Below the pieces are notes generated by a model, which did no database searches, was not told the DNA's origin, and saw only the letters and a list, made by a program, of their open reading frames with translations. 64,000 nt of DNA from Syngnathus acus. Its lineage: Eukaryota > Chordata > Actinopteri > Syngnathiformes > Syngnathidae. Location of the stretch: NCBI RefSeq assembly GCF_901709675.1, contig NC_051101.1, forward strand, positions 11,986,501 to 12,050,500, given 5' to 3'. Numbering within the stretch: the first letter of the stretch is position 1; every line of letters starts with the position of its first letter. Made by a program: the position numbers and the translations under genes. Positions 1 to 17,543 of the stretch are shown piece after piece.

Positions 1-737
1 ACAAACCTACTCTTGGCCTGACAGAGACAATGTGGCAAAATAGCGACACGCTGTGGCCGGACTACTGATTTACATCAAGTGGGAATATTATTGTACAGTA
101 TGCTGTTCATGAGCGGACTAGCTTTGTATCGCTTGGTCTTTTCTACCATTCTGATTCAACTGGGTCCTAGCTAATATTATTACTCTAGTATTCTTCTCAT
201 TCGTCATGACAACTATATCTTCTGTACATTCACGATGCGTTGAAGGAACGGTCTGGGTTTGAAATTATTTTGTAATTTTATTTTATCAGAGAGAATTAAT
301 AAAGTATATATCTATAACATGACAAATGAGCCAAATTAACTTGTGGCAGTATTGTTTTGCAAACAGTGATCTTTAAAAACAAAGTCTATAAAATGTTTCC
401 ATTATGGTGTATCTCGAGTCAGCGTTTAAGGTAGTGTTGTACACGATGCGTAGTTAATATTTAATCACTCGCCACGCAACAAAATCCAATATTCCATCTA
501 TAACTTGCAAAGTGTGCCTGCGTTCGGTTGGAAGCTATTAAACAAACACCAACCCTGCGGGTTAAACTGACGTGAGTTCCTTTCTGGCACAAAGCATTTG
601 CTTGAGAGTACAAGTAGCTTTAAATGAGCACCGTTCTTGAGCGGAGGCTAGTGATGTGCATTCCAGTACTTTTAAGTGAACTGAATCTTTAGAATCAATT
701 CACCCCCCCACCCCTTACACATACACACTGATCCGTT

Positions 738-771
<34 letters not shown>

Positions 772-1040
772 CAATAACACACAACGAAGCAATACACCAG
801 ACAAAAAACAATCAAGTAAACACGGTAATGTCGACAACGGCAACGCACACATTTTTCTCTATAGTACAACATCCCGTGGAAACAACCCATATACATCAAA
901 CAATACAACTACACAACCCCCCCCCCCCCCCCCCCCCCCAAATATACATAATAATTGGCTCGGGTAATTCACACGTTTCTTTCTATAATACAACACTTAC
1001 AGTCTTACACACTGATTTGTTGGCAATGTTTTTTTTTCAA
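1..1040. other. Gene-free A+T-rich flank with homopolymers
   Basis: No convincing coding exon was found. The stretch is A+T rich and contains a poly-T run (about 740-767) and a poly-C run (about 918-939). A segment around 645-705 (TGATGTGCATTCC and following) resembles the GAATC/GAACGA-rich sequence on the far side of the neighbouring foldback element (about 4935-5000), so it may be an old related terminal fragment. Confidence 0.5.
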
Positions 1041-2046
1041 TTCATATGACTTCAACCAGTAGGTGTCGGTAATGTGCATTGAAGCTGGTGCCACCTCGCG
1101 ATAAAACAAAACGAAGAAAAAAATGACGTAACTTCCCGTTCACAAACGAATTTTGAATTGCATTTCCCGTTCACCGACTGAACGGATCTGTGAGTGAACG
1201 AGTTAGTGATTAGCATTTCCAGTTCATCGCGAGAACGGATCAGTGAGGGAACGAATCCTGACTTTCTCGTTCGCGAACGAGTTAATGGGTGAACTGCCTT
1301 CCCGTGCATCACCGGATCAGTCAGTGAACGTGTTGTTATGTAAGCCAGAATGTCGATTTACGATTTGCCAAGGAAAGAAAGAACCACCACTTCTTTTATG
1401 CACGTTTTCTCCAAGCTAACGGCTAACTTTATTGCATGAAGGGATGCGCCGTTCGTTATGCAACAACGGGGAGATTACGCTTCTCTTTGAGTAATCTTGA
1501 TTTTATAACACTTATAGTAGTTTTTAAATAACGTGTATGCATATATACGCCGAAATATTGTTATCCAATATATCTACTGCAATTTCACATTAGACTGCTG
1601 GTTTGAAATGTACTTTTAATATGATGATTTTTTTTTTTCAAATAAACATTTATTTTAAAACTTGTCTGGTGTTTTATTCCATGTTTTTATATTCGCCAAT
1701 TAAAACATTTGGTCAACCGCTTTATATGACAATATGTGTTTTACGTTGTTATATGAGTTGGTGTTCCCCATAATAACAAATGTCGGCATAACGGATTTTT
1801 TTCCAACCTTTTATTCAAACACATTCGGTATAATAACACCATCAACAGCAATCCAACAAATACAAAATTAAAACATCAATGTCGGCATAACGTGTGTTGG
1901 CTGCCATAGCAGCTACGCTGTCTGTCACTCACTCCTTCGCGAACGAACGTGAAAATGGCGGTGTACCTAATAGAGTGTCCAAATGACGTCACAGATCAAA
2001 CAGCCAATCAGAAAGTGGGGGTGAGGGCGGGTGTGGCACCTTTCAC

Positions 2047-3650
2047 TTTGGCTGTTTGATCTGTGACATCTTTGGACACTCTATTAGGTACACCGCCATT
2101 TTCAGTGCACCTGTGTGAAAAGTTTTAGCTCCTGCAGAACGTGGAAATGACCAAAATCTTTTCACGCAGGTGCGTTTAACAAGGCTAACTTGGGAAACAT
2201 GTTGGAACGCGGCCCCGAGGACTAGAGCTTGACACCTGTGACCTTTGACCATGATATTTCCCTAATAAAGTGGCCTGTTATTAGGTACACTTGAAAATGG
2301 CGGTGTACCTAATGGAGTGTCCGTGTGATTCCCTCGTTAAGTGCACCTGCGTGAAAAGTTTTAGCTCCTGCGGAACGTGAAAGGGGCTAAAACTTTTCAC
2401 GCAGGTGCGTTTAACGAGGGTAACTTGGAAAACATGTTGGAACGCGGCCCGGAGGACTAGGGCTTGACACCTGTGACCTTTGACCATGATATTTCCCTAA
2501 TAAAGTGGCCTGTTATAAGGTACACTTAAAAATGGCGGTGTACCTAATGGAGTGTCCGTGTGATTACCTCGTTAAGTGCACCTGCGTGAAAAGTTTTAGC
2601 TCCTGCGGAACGTGAAAGGGGCTAAAACTTTTCACGCAGGTGCATTTAACGAGGGTAACTTACAAAACATGTTGGAACGCGGGCCCGAGGACTAGGGCTT
2701 GACACCTGTGACCTTTGACCATGATATTTCCCTAATAAAGTGGCCTGTTATAAGGTACACTTAAAAATGGCGGTGTACCTAATGGAGTGTCCGTGTGATT
2801 CCCTCGTTAAGTGCACCTGCGTGAAAAGTTTTAGCTCCTGCAGAACGTGAAAGGGGCTAAAACTTTTCACGCAGGTGCGTTTAACGAGGGTCACTTGGAA
2901 ACATGTTGAACGCGGGCCCCGAGGACTAGGGCTTGACACCTGTGACCTTTGACCATGATATTTCCCTAATAAGTGGCCTGTTATAAGGTACACTTAAAAA
3001 ATGGCGGTGTACCTAATGGAGTGTCCGTGTGATTACCTCGTTAAGTGCACCTGCGTGAAAAGTTTTAGCTCCTGCGGAACGTGAAAGGGGCTAAAACTTT
3101 TCACGCAGGTGCGTTTAACGAGGGTAACTTGGAAAACATGTTGGAACGCGGCCCCGAGGACTAGGGCTTGACACCTGTGACCTTTGACCATGATATTTCC
3201 CTAATAAAGTGGCCTGTTATAAGGTACACTTAAAAATGGCGGTGTACCTAATGGAGTGTCCGTGTGATTACCTCGTTAAGTGCACCTGCGTGAAAAGTTT
3301 TAGCTCCTGCGGAACGTGAAAGGGGCTAAAACTTTTCACGCAGGTGCGTTTAACGAGGGTCACTTGGAAAACATGTTGGAACGCGGCCCGAGGACTAGGG
3401 CTTGACACCTGTGACCTTTGACCATGATATTTCCCTAATAAAGTGGCCTGTTATAAGGTACACTTAAAAATGGCGGTGTACCTAATGGAGTGTCCGTGTG
3501 ATTCCCTCGTTAAGTGCACCTGCGTGAAAAGTTTTAGCTCCTGCGGAACGTGAAAGGGGCTAAAACTTTTCACGCAGGTGCGCTTAACGAGGGTAACTTG
3601 GAAAACATATTGGAACGCGGCCCCTCGAGGACTGGAGGTCGACACCCCTG
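2047..3650. repeat. ~235 bp tandem array of hairpin units
   Basis: The word TGACCATGATATTTCCCTAA recurs near 2247, 2482, 2717, 2951, 3186 and 3420, giving a period of 234-235 bp. Each unit carries an imperfect inverted repeat with ~35 bp arms and a ~20 nt loop. In the best copy the arms are 2331-2365 and 2386-2420 and match at about 33 of 35 positions. A degenerate first copy lies near 2105-2185, so there are about seven units. Open frames reading through the array just repeat the same peptide and are not taken as genes. Confidence 0.85.
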
Positions 3651-4699
3651 GTTTAAGTGAAAAGTGCCACACCCGCCCTCACCCCCACTTTCTGATTGGC
3701 TGTTTGATCTGTGACGTCACTTGGACACTCCATTAGGTACACCGCCATTTTCAGGTGTTCCTAATAACAGGCCAATTCATTAGGGAAAAAATCATGGCCA
3801 AAGCTTGAATGAAAGTGAAAAGTGCCACACCCGCCCTCACCCCCACTTTCTGATTGGCTGTTTGATCTGTGACGTCATTTGGACACTCTATTAGGTACAC
3901 CGCCATTTTCAGGTTCGTTCGCGAAGGAGTGAGTGACAGACAGCGTTGCTGCTATGGCAGCCGACACACGTTATGCCGACATTGTTTTAATTTTGTATTT
4001 GTTGGATTGCAGTTGATGGTGTTATTATACCGAATGTGTTTGTGTTTGAATAAAAAGTTGAAAAAAAAATCCGTTATGCCGACCTTTGTTATTTTGAGGA
4101 ACACCAACTCATATAACGTAAAACACATATTGTCATATAAAGCAGTCAAACAAATGTCAGATTTTTATGTTTTTATTGGCGAATATAAAAACAAGGAATA
4201 AAACACCAGACAAGTTTTAACATAAATGTTTATTTAAAAAAAAGAGGAAAGAAAATCATCATATTAAAAGTGCATTTCAAACCAGCAGTCTAATGTGAAA
4301 TTGCAGTAGATATTTTGGATAATAATATTTAGGCATGTATATGCATACACGTTATTTTAAAACTACTATAAGTGTTATAAAATCAAGAGTACCCAAAGAG
4401 AAGCGTAATCTCCCCGTTGTTGCATAACGAACGGCGCATCCCTTCATGCAATAAAGGTAGCCGTTAGTTTGGAGAAAACGTGCATAAAAGAAGTGGGTGG
4501 TTCTTTCTTTCCTTGGCAAATCGTAAATCGACATTCTGGCTTACATAGTTCACGCCAGGAGACGCAACACGTTCACTGACTGATCCGGTGATGCACGGGA
4601 AGAAAGGCAGTTGACCCATTCGTTGACTCGTTCGCGAACGGGAAAGTCAGGATTCGGTCCCTCACTGATCCGTTCTCGCGATGAACTGGAAATGCAAAT

Positions 4700-4762
4700 C
4701 ACTCACTCACTCACTCACTCACTCACTCACTCACTCACTCACTCACTCACTCACTCACTCAC
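4700..4762. repeat. (ACTC)n microsatellite
   Basis: About 15 perfect tandem copies of ACTC lie inside the right arm of the foldback element. The equivalent place in the left arm has a single short CACTCAC-like segment, so the expansion happened after the arms diverged. Confidence 0.9.
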
Positions 4763-4913
4763 CCACATCCGTTCAGCTGGTCAACGGGAAATGCAATTCA
4801 CAACTCGTTCGTGAAAGGGAAGTTACGTCATTTTCTTCTTCGTTTTGTTTTACGGCGAGGTGGCACCAGTTCAATGCGCATTACCGACACCTACTGGTTG
4901 AAGTCATATGAAC

Positions 4914-7303
4914 TGGGAAAAAAAACGCTTAGGAAGTGATTCGTTCACTCTCGTTCACTGAAAAGATTCGTTCCTTTGAACGAATCGTTCACTCACGAGC
5001 CAACACTATCGTAGGCTTTTTTGCTCACTGTAGCAGGGACAGACTTTTGTTCCCATCAGTGCAGACGATTACATCATCTCCATGGCAACGCCAGCCTCCC
5101 ACACCGCCCCCCCCCCCCCCCAGCTTTGTGCAGCGGGGACATACCGGTGCGAGTAGAGGTTTTTTTAATTGACCTATTTTTCAGACAGTTTAGTCGGCAT
5201 GAAGGCAAAAGATGATTGGGTGATTTTTTAATGATCCCGCAGGGGAGTTGTGCGCCACTTCCTCCCATGACAGCACTCCTACTGCTGCCACTTCCACTGA
5301 CACTACCTGGGAGGCCTCAGCAAACCACACACTCACTTCCAAGCACCTTCTCACTGTGCTCTCTCCACATCTGAAGCTCTTTGCTGCCGTATTATGTATG
5401 AGAAAAGACTCGTGTAGGTGTATGCATGCATGCATGCTGGAAGCCCCTGGCCCTGTGGAGGCAGTCAAGGAGTAGACAGACACCACAGAGTATTTCCACT
5501 TGGTGGGCTTTTCCACTTCAAGGCTACTCTGACGCTACTATTTTTTTCACCACAATCATTCAAAAGCTCTAATTGTAAGAATAATATTCCTTTACATTGC
5601 GTAACTTCTTCGGGAACATGTTGAGTGCATTTGTTTGATTCTCCTGTTCTATTGGCTGCTGTGCAGATGTGCCAGAAAGGTTCGGGAAAAAAAAAAAAAA
5701 ATCATTAGTTGGCTCACCCAAAAACATAAGATATATATTGAAAAAATATATTTAAAAAAAAATATATATATATATATAAATATATATGTATGTATATATA
5801 TTATACCTGTTTGATCACACAATTACTCAGAACATGGGGCATGGTTATAAATAATACAGAACATTTTTATTTTCCTTACTGTCTCTCTGCCATGGTGGCT
5901 GGCTGTGGAGTTTGCCCATCGTTTACATCCTCCTCCCGGCCGCTCATTTTATTTTGGCCCAATACCTGTCGAGTGATGATGAACGACTGTCTACCTTCAT
6001 CCTTTACACTCGTGTAAGGTCCTCGCTGACTGGTCGTCCTACCGCAACTGCATGCAAGATGCGGGCAGATAAGGAAAGCTACTCTGCCTGGAGAAAGGAA
6101 TCAAATTTGAAAGGTGAGATGACTTGACATGACCTGTGTTGTTGTTTGCCGTTGATTGATGGAAGGTACGGGATATGGTGTAAACAAATCTAGATATGCT
6201 GTTTTTCCTATAACGAGCGTGTCGCTAGCCAACCACTTACAGTCCACACTGGAAGGCCGGAGGCAAGATTTGTACCCATGAATCATGAATGTTTGTGTTA
6301 TACTGCAGCCCAGGTGGCCAAACAGCACTGAGGATTTCAAAAAAAAATTCTTGTATTGGAACTCATTAGATGGCAGTTCATTCGTCAGAAAATAAATTAA
6401 CTCGAATGAACGTCACATCTCAATCGATGCCGATTTAAACATGCAGTGCAGGTAAGAAAACAAGCACTATTAGATTCAACATCAGCCAGTTCTTTATTAT
6501 TATTATTTGGTCACTGAACAGGACAGTAATAATAAATTAAAGTAACATTAAAAACTGCATAAGTGAATAATTTGGTATAAGGCTTCAGTCACATGGTTAA
6601 AATGGCAAACAGTGTAGCCAATAGATGTTTTCTTCTTTTAAATACACATTGCAGCAAATTTAATTTCAGCAGATTTTAAGTTTCTCAAAACTTTACACAG
6701 ATATCACAAGTATCTAATAGTCAAGTCAAGTCAAGTGTTGTAAGCAAGCCCAAATGAAAACCAAGACAGGGGTTTCTCTGAATCAACCAGAAAAAAAGGA
6801 ACCATCACATCAGCCAACAAAAGCCAGACTGCAAACGTCTACTTGAAATCAAATGTTTACGTCATCTAAGTGTTGCATTTATTTGTCTTTAATCGTTCAA
6901 AGAGCATGATTGGAGCGAGGAATTGCAATCTCCAGGTGGGGCCACCGTGTGTCTCCCTTTCCGGAAAAAGCTTGGAATTATTATTCAGCGGATGATATGG
7001 GGAGCTCTCTCGCTCTCTCAAGCCTTCAATCTGGCTTTATGTTAATTGTTCTGCTAATTTGAACTCTCAATTTAGCGAGGGCACACAAAGCACTTAGGCG
7101 ATGACAACGATTAAACCTACTGGGCTTAATTTAAAGACCGTGATAAAGTGGCGTCTGGGGGGGATGTGGCAGAAACAGGCCATACCTCCCCGGGGGAATT
7201 GGTGTCATCTGATCTTGTTTTCCTGCGTTGGCCTCCTCGACACCACAGCAGCGGCACTTCATCCAAAACTTTGGGTCGTTCTCAACAGTCGTTTTGATCC
7301 GAG
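4914..7303. other. Intergenic region, no assignable gene
   Basis: This stretch holds simple sequence: a C run near 5107-5120, an A run near 5688-5700 and an (AT)n tract at about 5761-5803. It also has two open stretches that look faintly exon-like. One at 5242-5475 is Ser/Thr-rich and is preceded by a plausible acceptor (CCCGCAG). The other lies at about 5912-6127. Neither resembles a family I recognise and no consistent gene model joins them. The 3' part is presumably the rps27 3' UTR and downstream flank. Confidence 0.4.
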
Positions 7304-8999
<1,696 letters not shown>

Positions 9000-9000
9000 G

Positions 9001-9774
9001 TCTGGACTTGTTTGGACTAACCGGAAGAGGACGCAATGACAGGAAGTTCCCAGTCACGTCACGTGACCTTGAAACAAATCTTTTAATTTAAAAAAAAAAT
9101 GTATTTTTCTTCCTGTACTACGATCTTATGTACAATGTGTACCTTTTATTTATATTTAAAATATAAAATAAAATAGAAAATCGAATGACGTACGTGCGTA
9201 CGTCCACGGTGAGATTGCGCTATCATAGTTTAAAATAGCAACTATTGTGAAAAATACTGATAATTAGATCTGTGCTGTATGGCCTTCCAAACAAACATGA
9301 AAATTCTGAACAATCTACTCATTTCTGAAAATATTTTTGCAAGCTCACTACGCCCTACCTAAATTCGAAAGCGATCAAATGACGCCATCTAGTGTAGCTT
9401 CCCAGTAATGCCTGTCTGGGAGATACTCCCACGAAGCTCTCCCACTACGTAAGCTCTGGGCCGACTGCAACTTTTTCTGTTGTTGTTGGGGGGAGGCAGA
9501 AAAAAAAAACACGTAGACACTTTGGTATGTTTGGAAACGGACTCAAAAGATCCCTTTTGTTGAAAGTGAGACGACATTCATGCGGTGATGTATGCGGATG
9601 TGAATAACTGGTCAACAACGCTGGTCAACCCAAACGGGACAGAAGAGGGGCGCTGAGGGGGTTCCGAGTTTACCGGTGTCAAGTTTGAGAAAGAAGGGAG
9701 GGAAGTTTTGCAGCAAAAGAAAAGACGAAGGATTTTGGTCAACTTTTAAGGATTTGAAGGAGCGTCTCTGAACT
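9001..9774. promoter_or_regulatory. Divergent rps27/rab13 upstream region
   Basis: About 775 bp separate the two start codons. On the rps27 side there is an ETS-type CCGGAAG (9021-9027) and, at 9058-9067, a perfect CLEAR-type E-box GTCACGTGAC. A near-palindrome GACGTACGTGCGTACGTC lies at about 9187-9204. The rab13 5' UTR is probably the last ~150 bases before 9775. No further open frame is supported. Transcription start sites are inferred. Confidence 0.55.
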
Positions 9775-11591
9775 ATGGCGAAAAAGTACGATTTTCTCTT
9801 CAAGTTGCTGCTCATCGGGGACAGTGGAGTCGGCAAAACATGTCTGATCATTCGCTTTGCTGAGGACAATTTCAACTCCACCTACATCTCAACCATCGGT
9901 ATGTTTGAAAAAAATAAATCTTTTTTTCCCACTCTGCTTCCACTTTATTTTTTCTCATCTCATCTTTGTCGCCCTTTTTTTTGTTCCTCTCGCAATTCAA
10001 TATGACGCACGCACGCAGTTCTCATTCTTCCACCCACACCCATTCCTATCTTTCTAACCATCTTTCGCTATGATTTTCCCCACCCATCAGACTGTGACCT
10101 ATATTATGCTACACTATGTGTTGTGCGCATGAGTGGGTGGACACAACTCTGAGGTATTTAACTGATTGTTTACCCCTTCTTCTCAGGCATCGACTTTAAA
10201 GTTAAAACTATTGAAGTGGACGGGAAGAAAGTGAAACTGCAAGTATGGTAAGAGATGATGCTGGGTTTTGAACTGTGCGTCACTTGACGTTTTAAGCACT
10301 TGTAAGATGAATTGGAAAAGATAAACTTCGCTAAGGACTTTAAATTTTGTGACACTCTAATCTTAAACGGCACCCTGAGCAAGACTCATTTGGTCAGTGG
10401 TTCCACTTAGCTTAATAATGTCATTATTTCCTATCCCGCCTTGAGCCCTCACTTCAAGTCAGATTCATTGCTTGCGTCTGCACACTTTCTTGGCAAGCCG
10501 ATGACAGCCATTTTGTTCCCTGCCAACGTTTTCAAAAATGCACCCTGCAGATGAAAAGTGCAGCCCTGCCTTCTTGTCCACTCTGTTTTGCAACACGCAG
10601 GGACACGGCGGGCCAAGAGAGGTTCAAGACCATCACCACGGCCTATTACAGAGGAGCCATGGTAAGATCAGGCATGTGCCATTGGCACGAGAGATAAAGC
10701 AGCTGACTTCTCTTTCGCCCTCTGCCAGGGCATCATCCTGGTCTATGACATCACAGACGAGAAATCCTTCGAAAACATCCAGAACTGGATGAAGAGCATC
10801 AAAGAAGTGAGGCTAAAAATAAAATAAATACATTTTACTTAGCAAAATTAGTTATATTATATTACTATATTACAACCTGACCTAAACAATCAATTTCCTT
10901 GCCCCCTTTCCCAGAATGCATCAGCGGGGGTGAGTCGAATGTTGCTCGGTAATAAGTGTGACATTGAGGCAAAGCGGAAGGTTACCAAGGAGACGGGAGA
11001 AAAGGTTAGCCGACCCTGACGAAAAAAAAATATGTTGCCTTTTTTTTTTTTTCAAGTGACATGTATGAGCACTTGCTGACAGTGATGATCACTGGGAGGA
11101 ATTGTTTGCGGAAGGTGAAATCATTCAGTGGCTCGGCATTCTGTTTACTTGAGATAAGAAACAGGAAGTGATTGCCATCTATATCCTGACCCTGTGTAAT
11201 TATGTCACGCTTGTTGTTTACAGCTGGCCAAGGATCACGGCATCAGGTTCTTTGAAACCAGCGCCAAGTCCAGTATTAACGTTGAAGAGGTGAGCTGCAA
11301 TGCAAAGGAGATTTTTCTATTCAGGCATGAGTGTTCATTTTTTTATCTGTCTCTATTTTGATTTTGTAGTCCTTTCTGTCATTGGCAAGAGACATACTTC
11401 AGAAGTCCAGCAGAAAACCTGTAAGTCAAATATTATCGAAGGCAATTGAAAACTTTTGATTTTCCAACATGGGCAGATGCAATAATGTCCTCTTCTGCTT
11501 TTTTTTTTTTGTTTGAAAGGCTCCCACGGGCCGAGAGGTGAAGATCACCAGCAGCGCACAGAAAAAAACGTCCAAATGTGCGCTTCTCTAG
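9775..11591 (+). CDS. rab13: Small GTPase Rab13
   Basis: Rab13 is a Rab8-subfamily GTPase acting in trans-Golgi/recycling-endosome to plasma-membrane traffic and tight-junction assembly. Eight coding exons (9775-9898, 10187-10247, 10601-10661, 10729-10806, 10915-11004, 11224-11289, 11370-11420, 11520-11591) join in phase to 200 residues; the human protein has 203. Visible G-domain motifs are the P-loop GDSGVGKT (15-22), the switch I TYISTIG, WDTAGQE (62-68), NKCD (121-124) and ETSAK (149-153). The C-terminus is a CAAX-type CALL, consistent with geranylgeranylation. I chose Rab13 rather than Rab8/Rab10 because of the [17 protein letters not shown] segment and the rps27 neighbour. An AATAAA at 12166-12171 closes a ~575 bp 3' UTR with a GA-rich tract. 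Confidence 0.95.
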
Positions 11592-12190
11592 ACACAGCAG
11601 CGCAGACACACACACGGTGCCAGTTGCCCTTCAACTTAAAAAAACAAAACACACACAAATCTGTATGAACCAGTCGCGTGTCTCCATCTGGTGGCTCACA
11701 TGTCCAGAATATGTCCAACACATTTCTTGTCCTTTGCACAGTTTCAATTCACATTTTTTGACACATTTCCTATCACAGAAGATAAGTTGTGAGATGCGAT
11801 TGTGTTGTTTTTTACGATCGAGTGAATGAGGTCAACATTTTAGAATCGACAAAAGTAGCACGCCGACACCTGGGAACTAAATACAGTATGTGAAGAGCAA
11901 ATGTTTTACGAAAAGACTGAGTATGTGGAAGTTTGAAGCAGTCATAAAGTGCAATATAGAAGATGTGAGGAGAGATGAAAGATGGATGAAGCAAGTGAAT
12001 GAGATTTGTCAGATGGTTGGAGCAATTTCCTTTCGCAAGTACTGTGATGATAGCGGCTGACTTTTTTTTCTTCTCTGTCAAAACAAGTGTCCTGCCTTGT
12101 GTGGTAGCAGGCTTCACTTTGCCGCTCGCTATATTTGGATTTGGTTTGTGGCCACACTTGTGTTGAATAAAAAGTGAAAACAGTCGTCTT
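11592..12190 (+). other. rab13 3' UTR with GA-rich tract and poly(A) signal
   Basis: The untranslated tail runs from the stop codon to just past AATAAA at 12166-12171. A purine-rich GA tract lies at about 11958-12003. In mammals and zebrafish the rab13 mRNA is known to be sent to cell protrusions through GA-rich 3' UTR sequence, so this tract is a candidate localisation element. That link is inferred from position and composition only. Confidence 0.6.
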
Positions 12191-13648
12191 TGTCCGATGG
12201 TTTGAAAATACTTTACAAAACGGCGACGCAAACCATGGATACCGTTAGCCTTTTAGCATATAGCATATGTCATATTTGACCACCATAAGTCAACTTTTGC
12301 CAGTTACCATGACCTGAATGGCAAAGGATCGACTGAGAAATATTAAGAACATTCTTCAGTGTGACCAATGAATTTGCCATTTAAAAAAATCTACAATTAT
12401 TAAACATTTTTTGCAGATGACAAACTTTTGCTTCACACAAATGAAGTGAGTGTGCTAACCCACATGAGCTCTAAAAAAAAACAGAAGAAAGGAGTCCTCA
12501 CTTTGATTGGTTAGTGGAAAAAAAAAGTGGATCTTGGCTAGACGTCTGTTTATTCTTGCTTGTGAATGAGGCCCACTGGGAGGGAGCCGAGTAGTTCACA
12601 TTGCGGACTTTCAGGCACTTTATGATCAATTCCAATTTTCCATTTTGTTTTGTTATGCATATGCTGCAGCCGGTTGCTAGGCAACCATGGTTGTGCTCCT
12701 TCCTTCCTGGCTGCTTTCCTTCCTTCTTTCCTATCTTCCCTCCTTCCTGGCTGTTTCCCTTCCTTCTTTCCTATCTTCCCTCCTTCCTCCCTCCCTCGCT
12801 CGCACCCTCCCTTCCCAGCATCAGCACCCACCTCCTCTGCCGCATCTCACGCAGACTTTACGTGCCTTGTCATCACGCACTGGGGCAGGTTCGGGCTTGC
12901 ATATGGCACGATGCCGGAGGCGGATCCACGCTGGAAAACACACAGAGGCGTTTTAAAACACGGACTTAAAATGGTGATTTGAAATGCGGCGTGTTGTTAA
13001 ATATGTAGCTTGTGAGCAAGGGGGGAGGGCGCAGTGAGCTAACGTCCGGGACACTTAACACGCAAATGGACGTGATGCCCGCGTGACCGCGGGGAGGAAA
13101 GAGGCGGCACACCAGGCGGACTTGTCACCGTTCGATCCCCGTGAGCTGGCGCATCCTTTTTGGTGCATTTTCCAAATCGATGGAATGTGGTTGCTGTTGA
13201 TATAGGTGAGAGAAATTCATCTTTTCCCCATCTCGGTGGTCCAGATAGAAGGTCGGATGATGCTCGTTCGGGAGGAGCACAACGCACACGCACACAGCCG
13301 AGCGGCCCGCAAGCTGAGAGAGATGCGCGTCTTTCCATCTTTGGGGGATGTTTGACAACGCGCTACCTGCTGATGCTTGCCGCAATGCCACTGGCGAGAG
13401 TGGAAGCAGAGGAAAGAAGGGGAAAAAAAAAAAAATCAGCGAACACAACCGTCGATATGAGCCATGCAGAGGAGTCTAATTGCAGGAGGGGGTGCTGCTG
13501 CGAGCTGTATTGACTTCTACGGCCATGGCTGAAACAGTCAAATGAGCTGGCTGTCCATTCTCAACTTTCTGCTGACCAGGCTCACAATGTTCAGCCACCC
13601 TTGAACTTTTCTTAAAGAACTACACATTCCTTCCATCACATCTCCAAC
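12191..13648. other. rab13-entrep3 intergenic and entrep3 upstream region
   Basis: No coding exon is supported. The region holds a palindromic RFX-type X-box (12672-12686), a long C/T-only tract (about 12696-12815) built of CTTCC and TTTCC words, and an A run near 13421. The last few hundred bases before 13649 are presumably the entrep3 promoter and 5' UTR. Several overlapping open frames through the C/T tract are repeat artefacts. Confidence 0.5.
12672..12686. promoter_or_regulatory. RFX-type X-box palindrome
   Basis: GGTTGCTAGGCAACC is a 15 bp perfect inverted repeat around a central base and matches the symmetric RFX/MDBP-type site. It lies ~960 bp upstream of the entrep3 start codon and ~500 bp past the rab13 poly(A) signal. 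RFX binding is inferred from sequence. Confidence 0.5.

Positions 13649-17543
<3,895 letters not shown>

Larger units (their letters stand above)
1042..4913. mobile_element. Foldback-type element with ~1 kb inverted arms
   Basis: The left arm (about 1042-2046) reappears as its reverse complement on the right (about 3818-4913). Matching landmarks include CCAGTAGGTGTCGG near both ends, the GATCCGGTGATGCACGGG segment (about 4583 on the right, 1300 on the left), and CACACCCGCCCTCACCCCC next to the core. A second copy of the inner arm edge lies at about 3659-3765. The core (2047-3650) is a tandem array of hairpin units. Short open frames in the arms and core are repetitive and match no transposase, so the element looks non-autonomous. 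The arms resemble hAT-like MITE sequence rich in GTTCACTGA/GAACGAATC words, but no target-site duplication could be defined, so the superfamily is inferred. Arms and core units differ by small indels and substitutions, which suggests an element of moderate age. Confidence 0.8.

Noticed and set aside
2043-3672. Repeated minus-strand open frames (peptide with VTLVKRTCVKSFSPFHV)
   Set aside because: They recur only because the 235 bp unit recurs; no transposase or other domain is present.
12601-12982. Ser/Pro/Leu-rich open frames through the C/T tract
   Set aside because: Their peptides are direct translations of a simple repeat.
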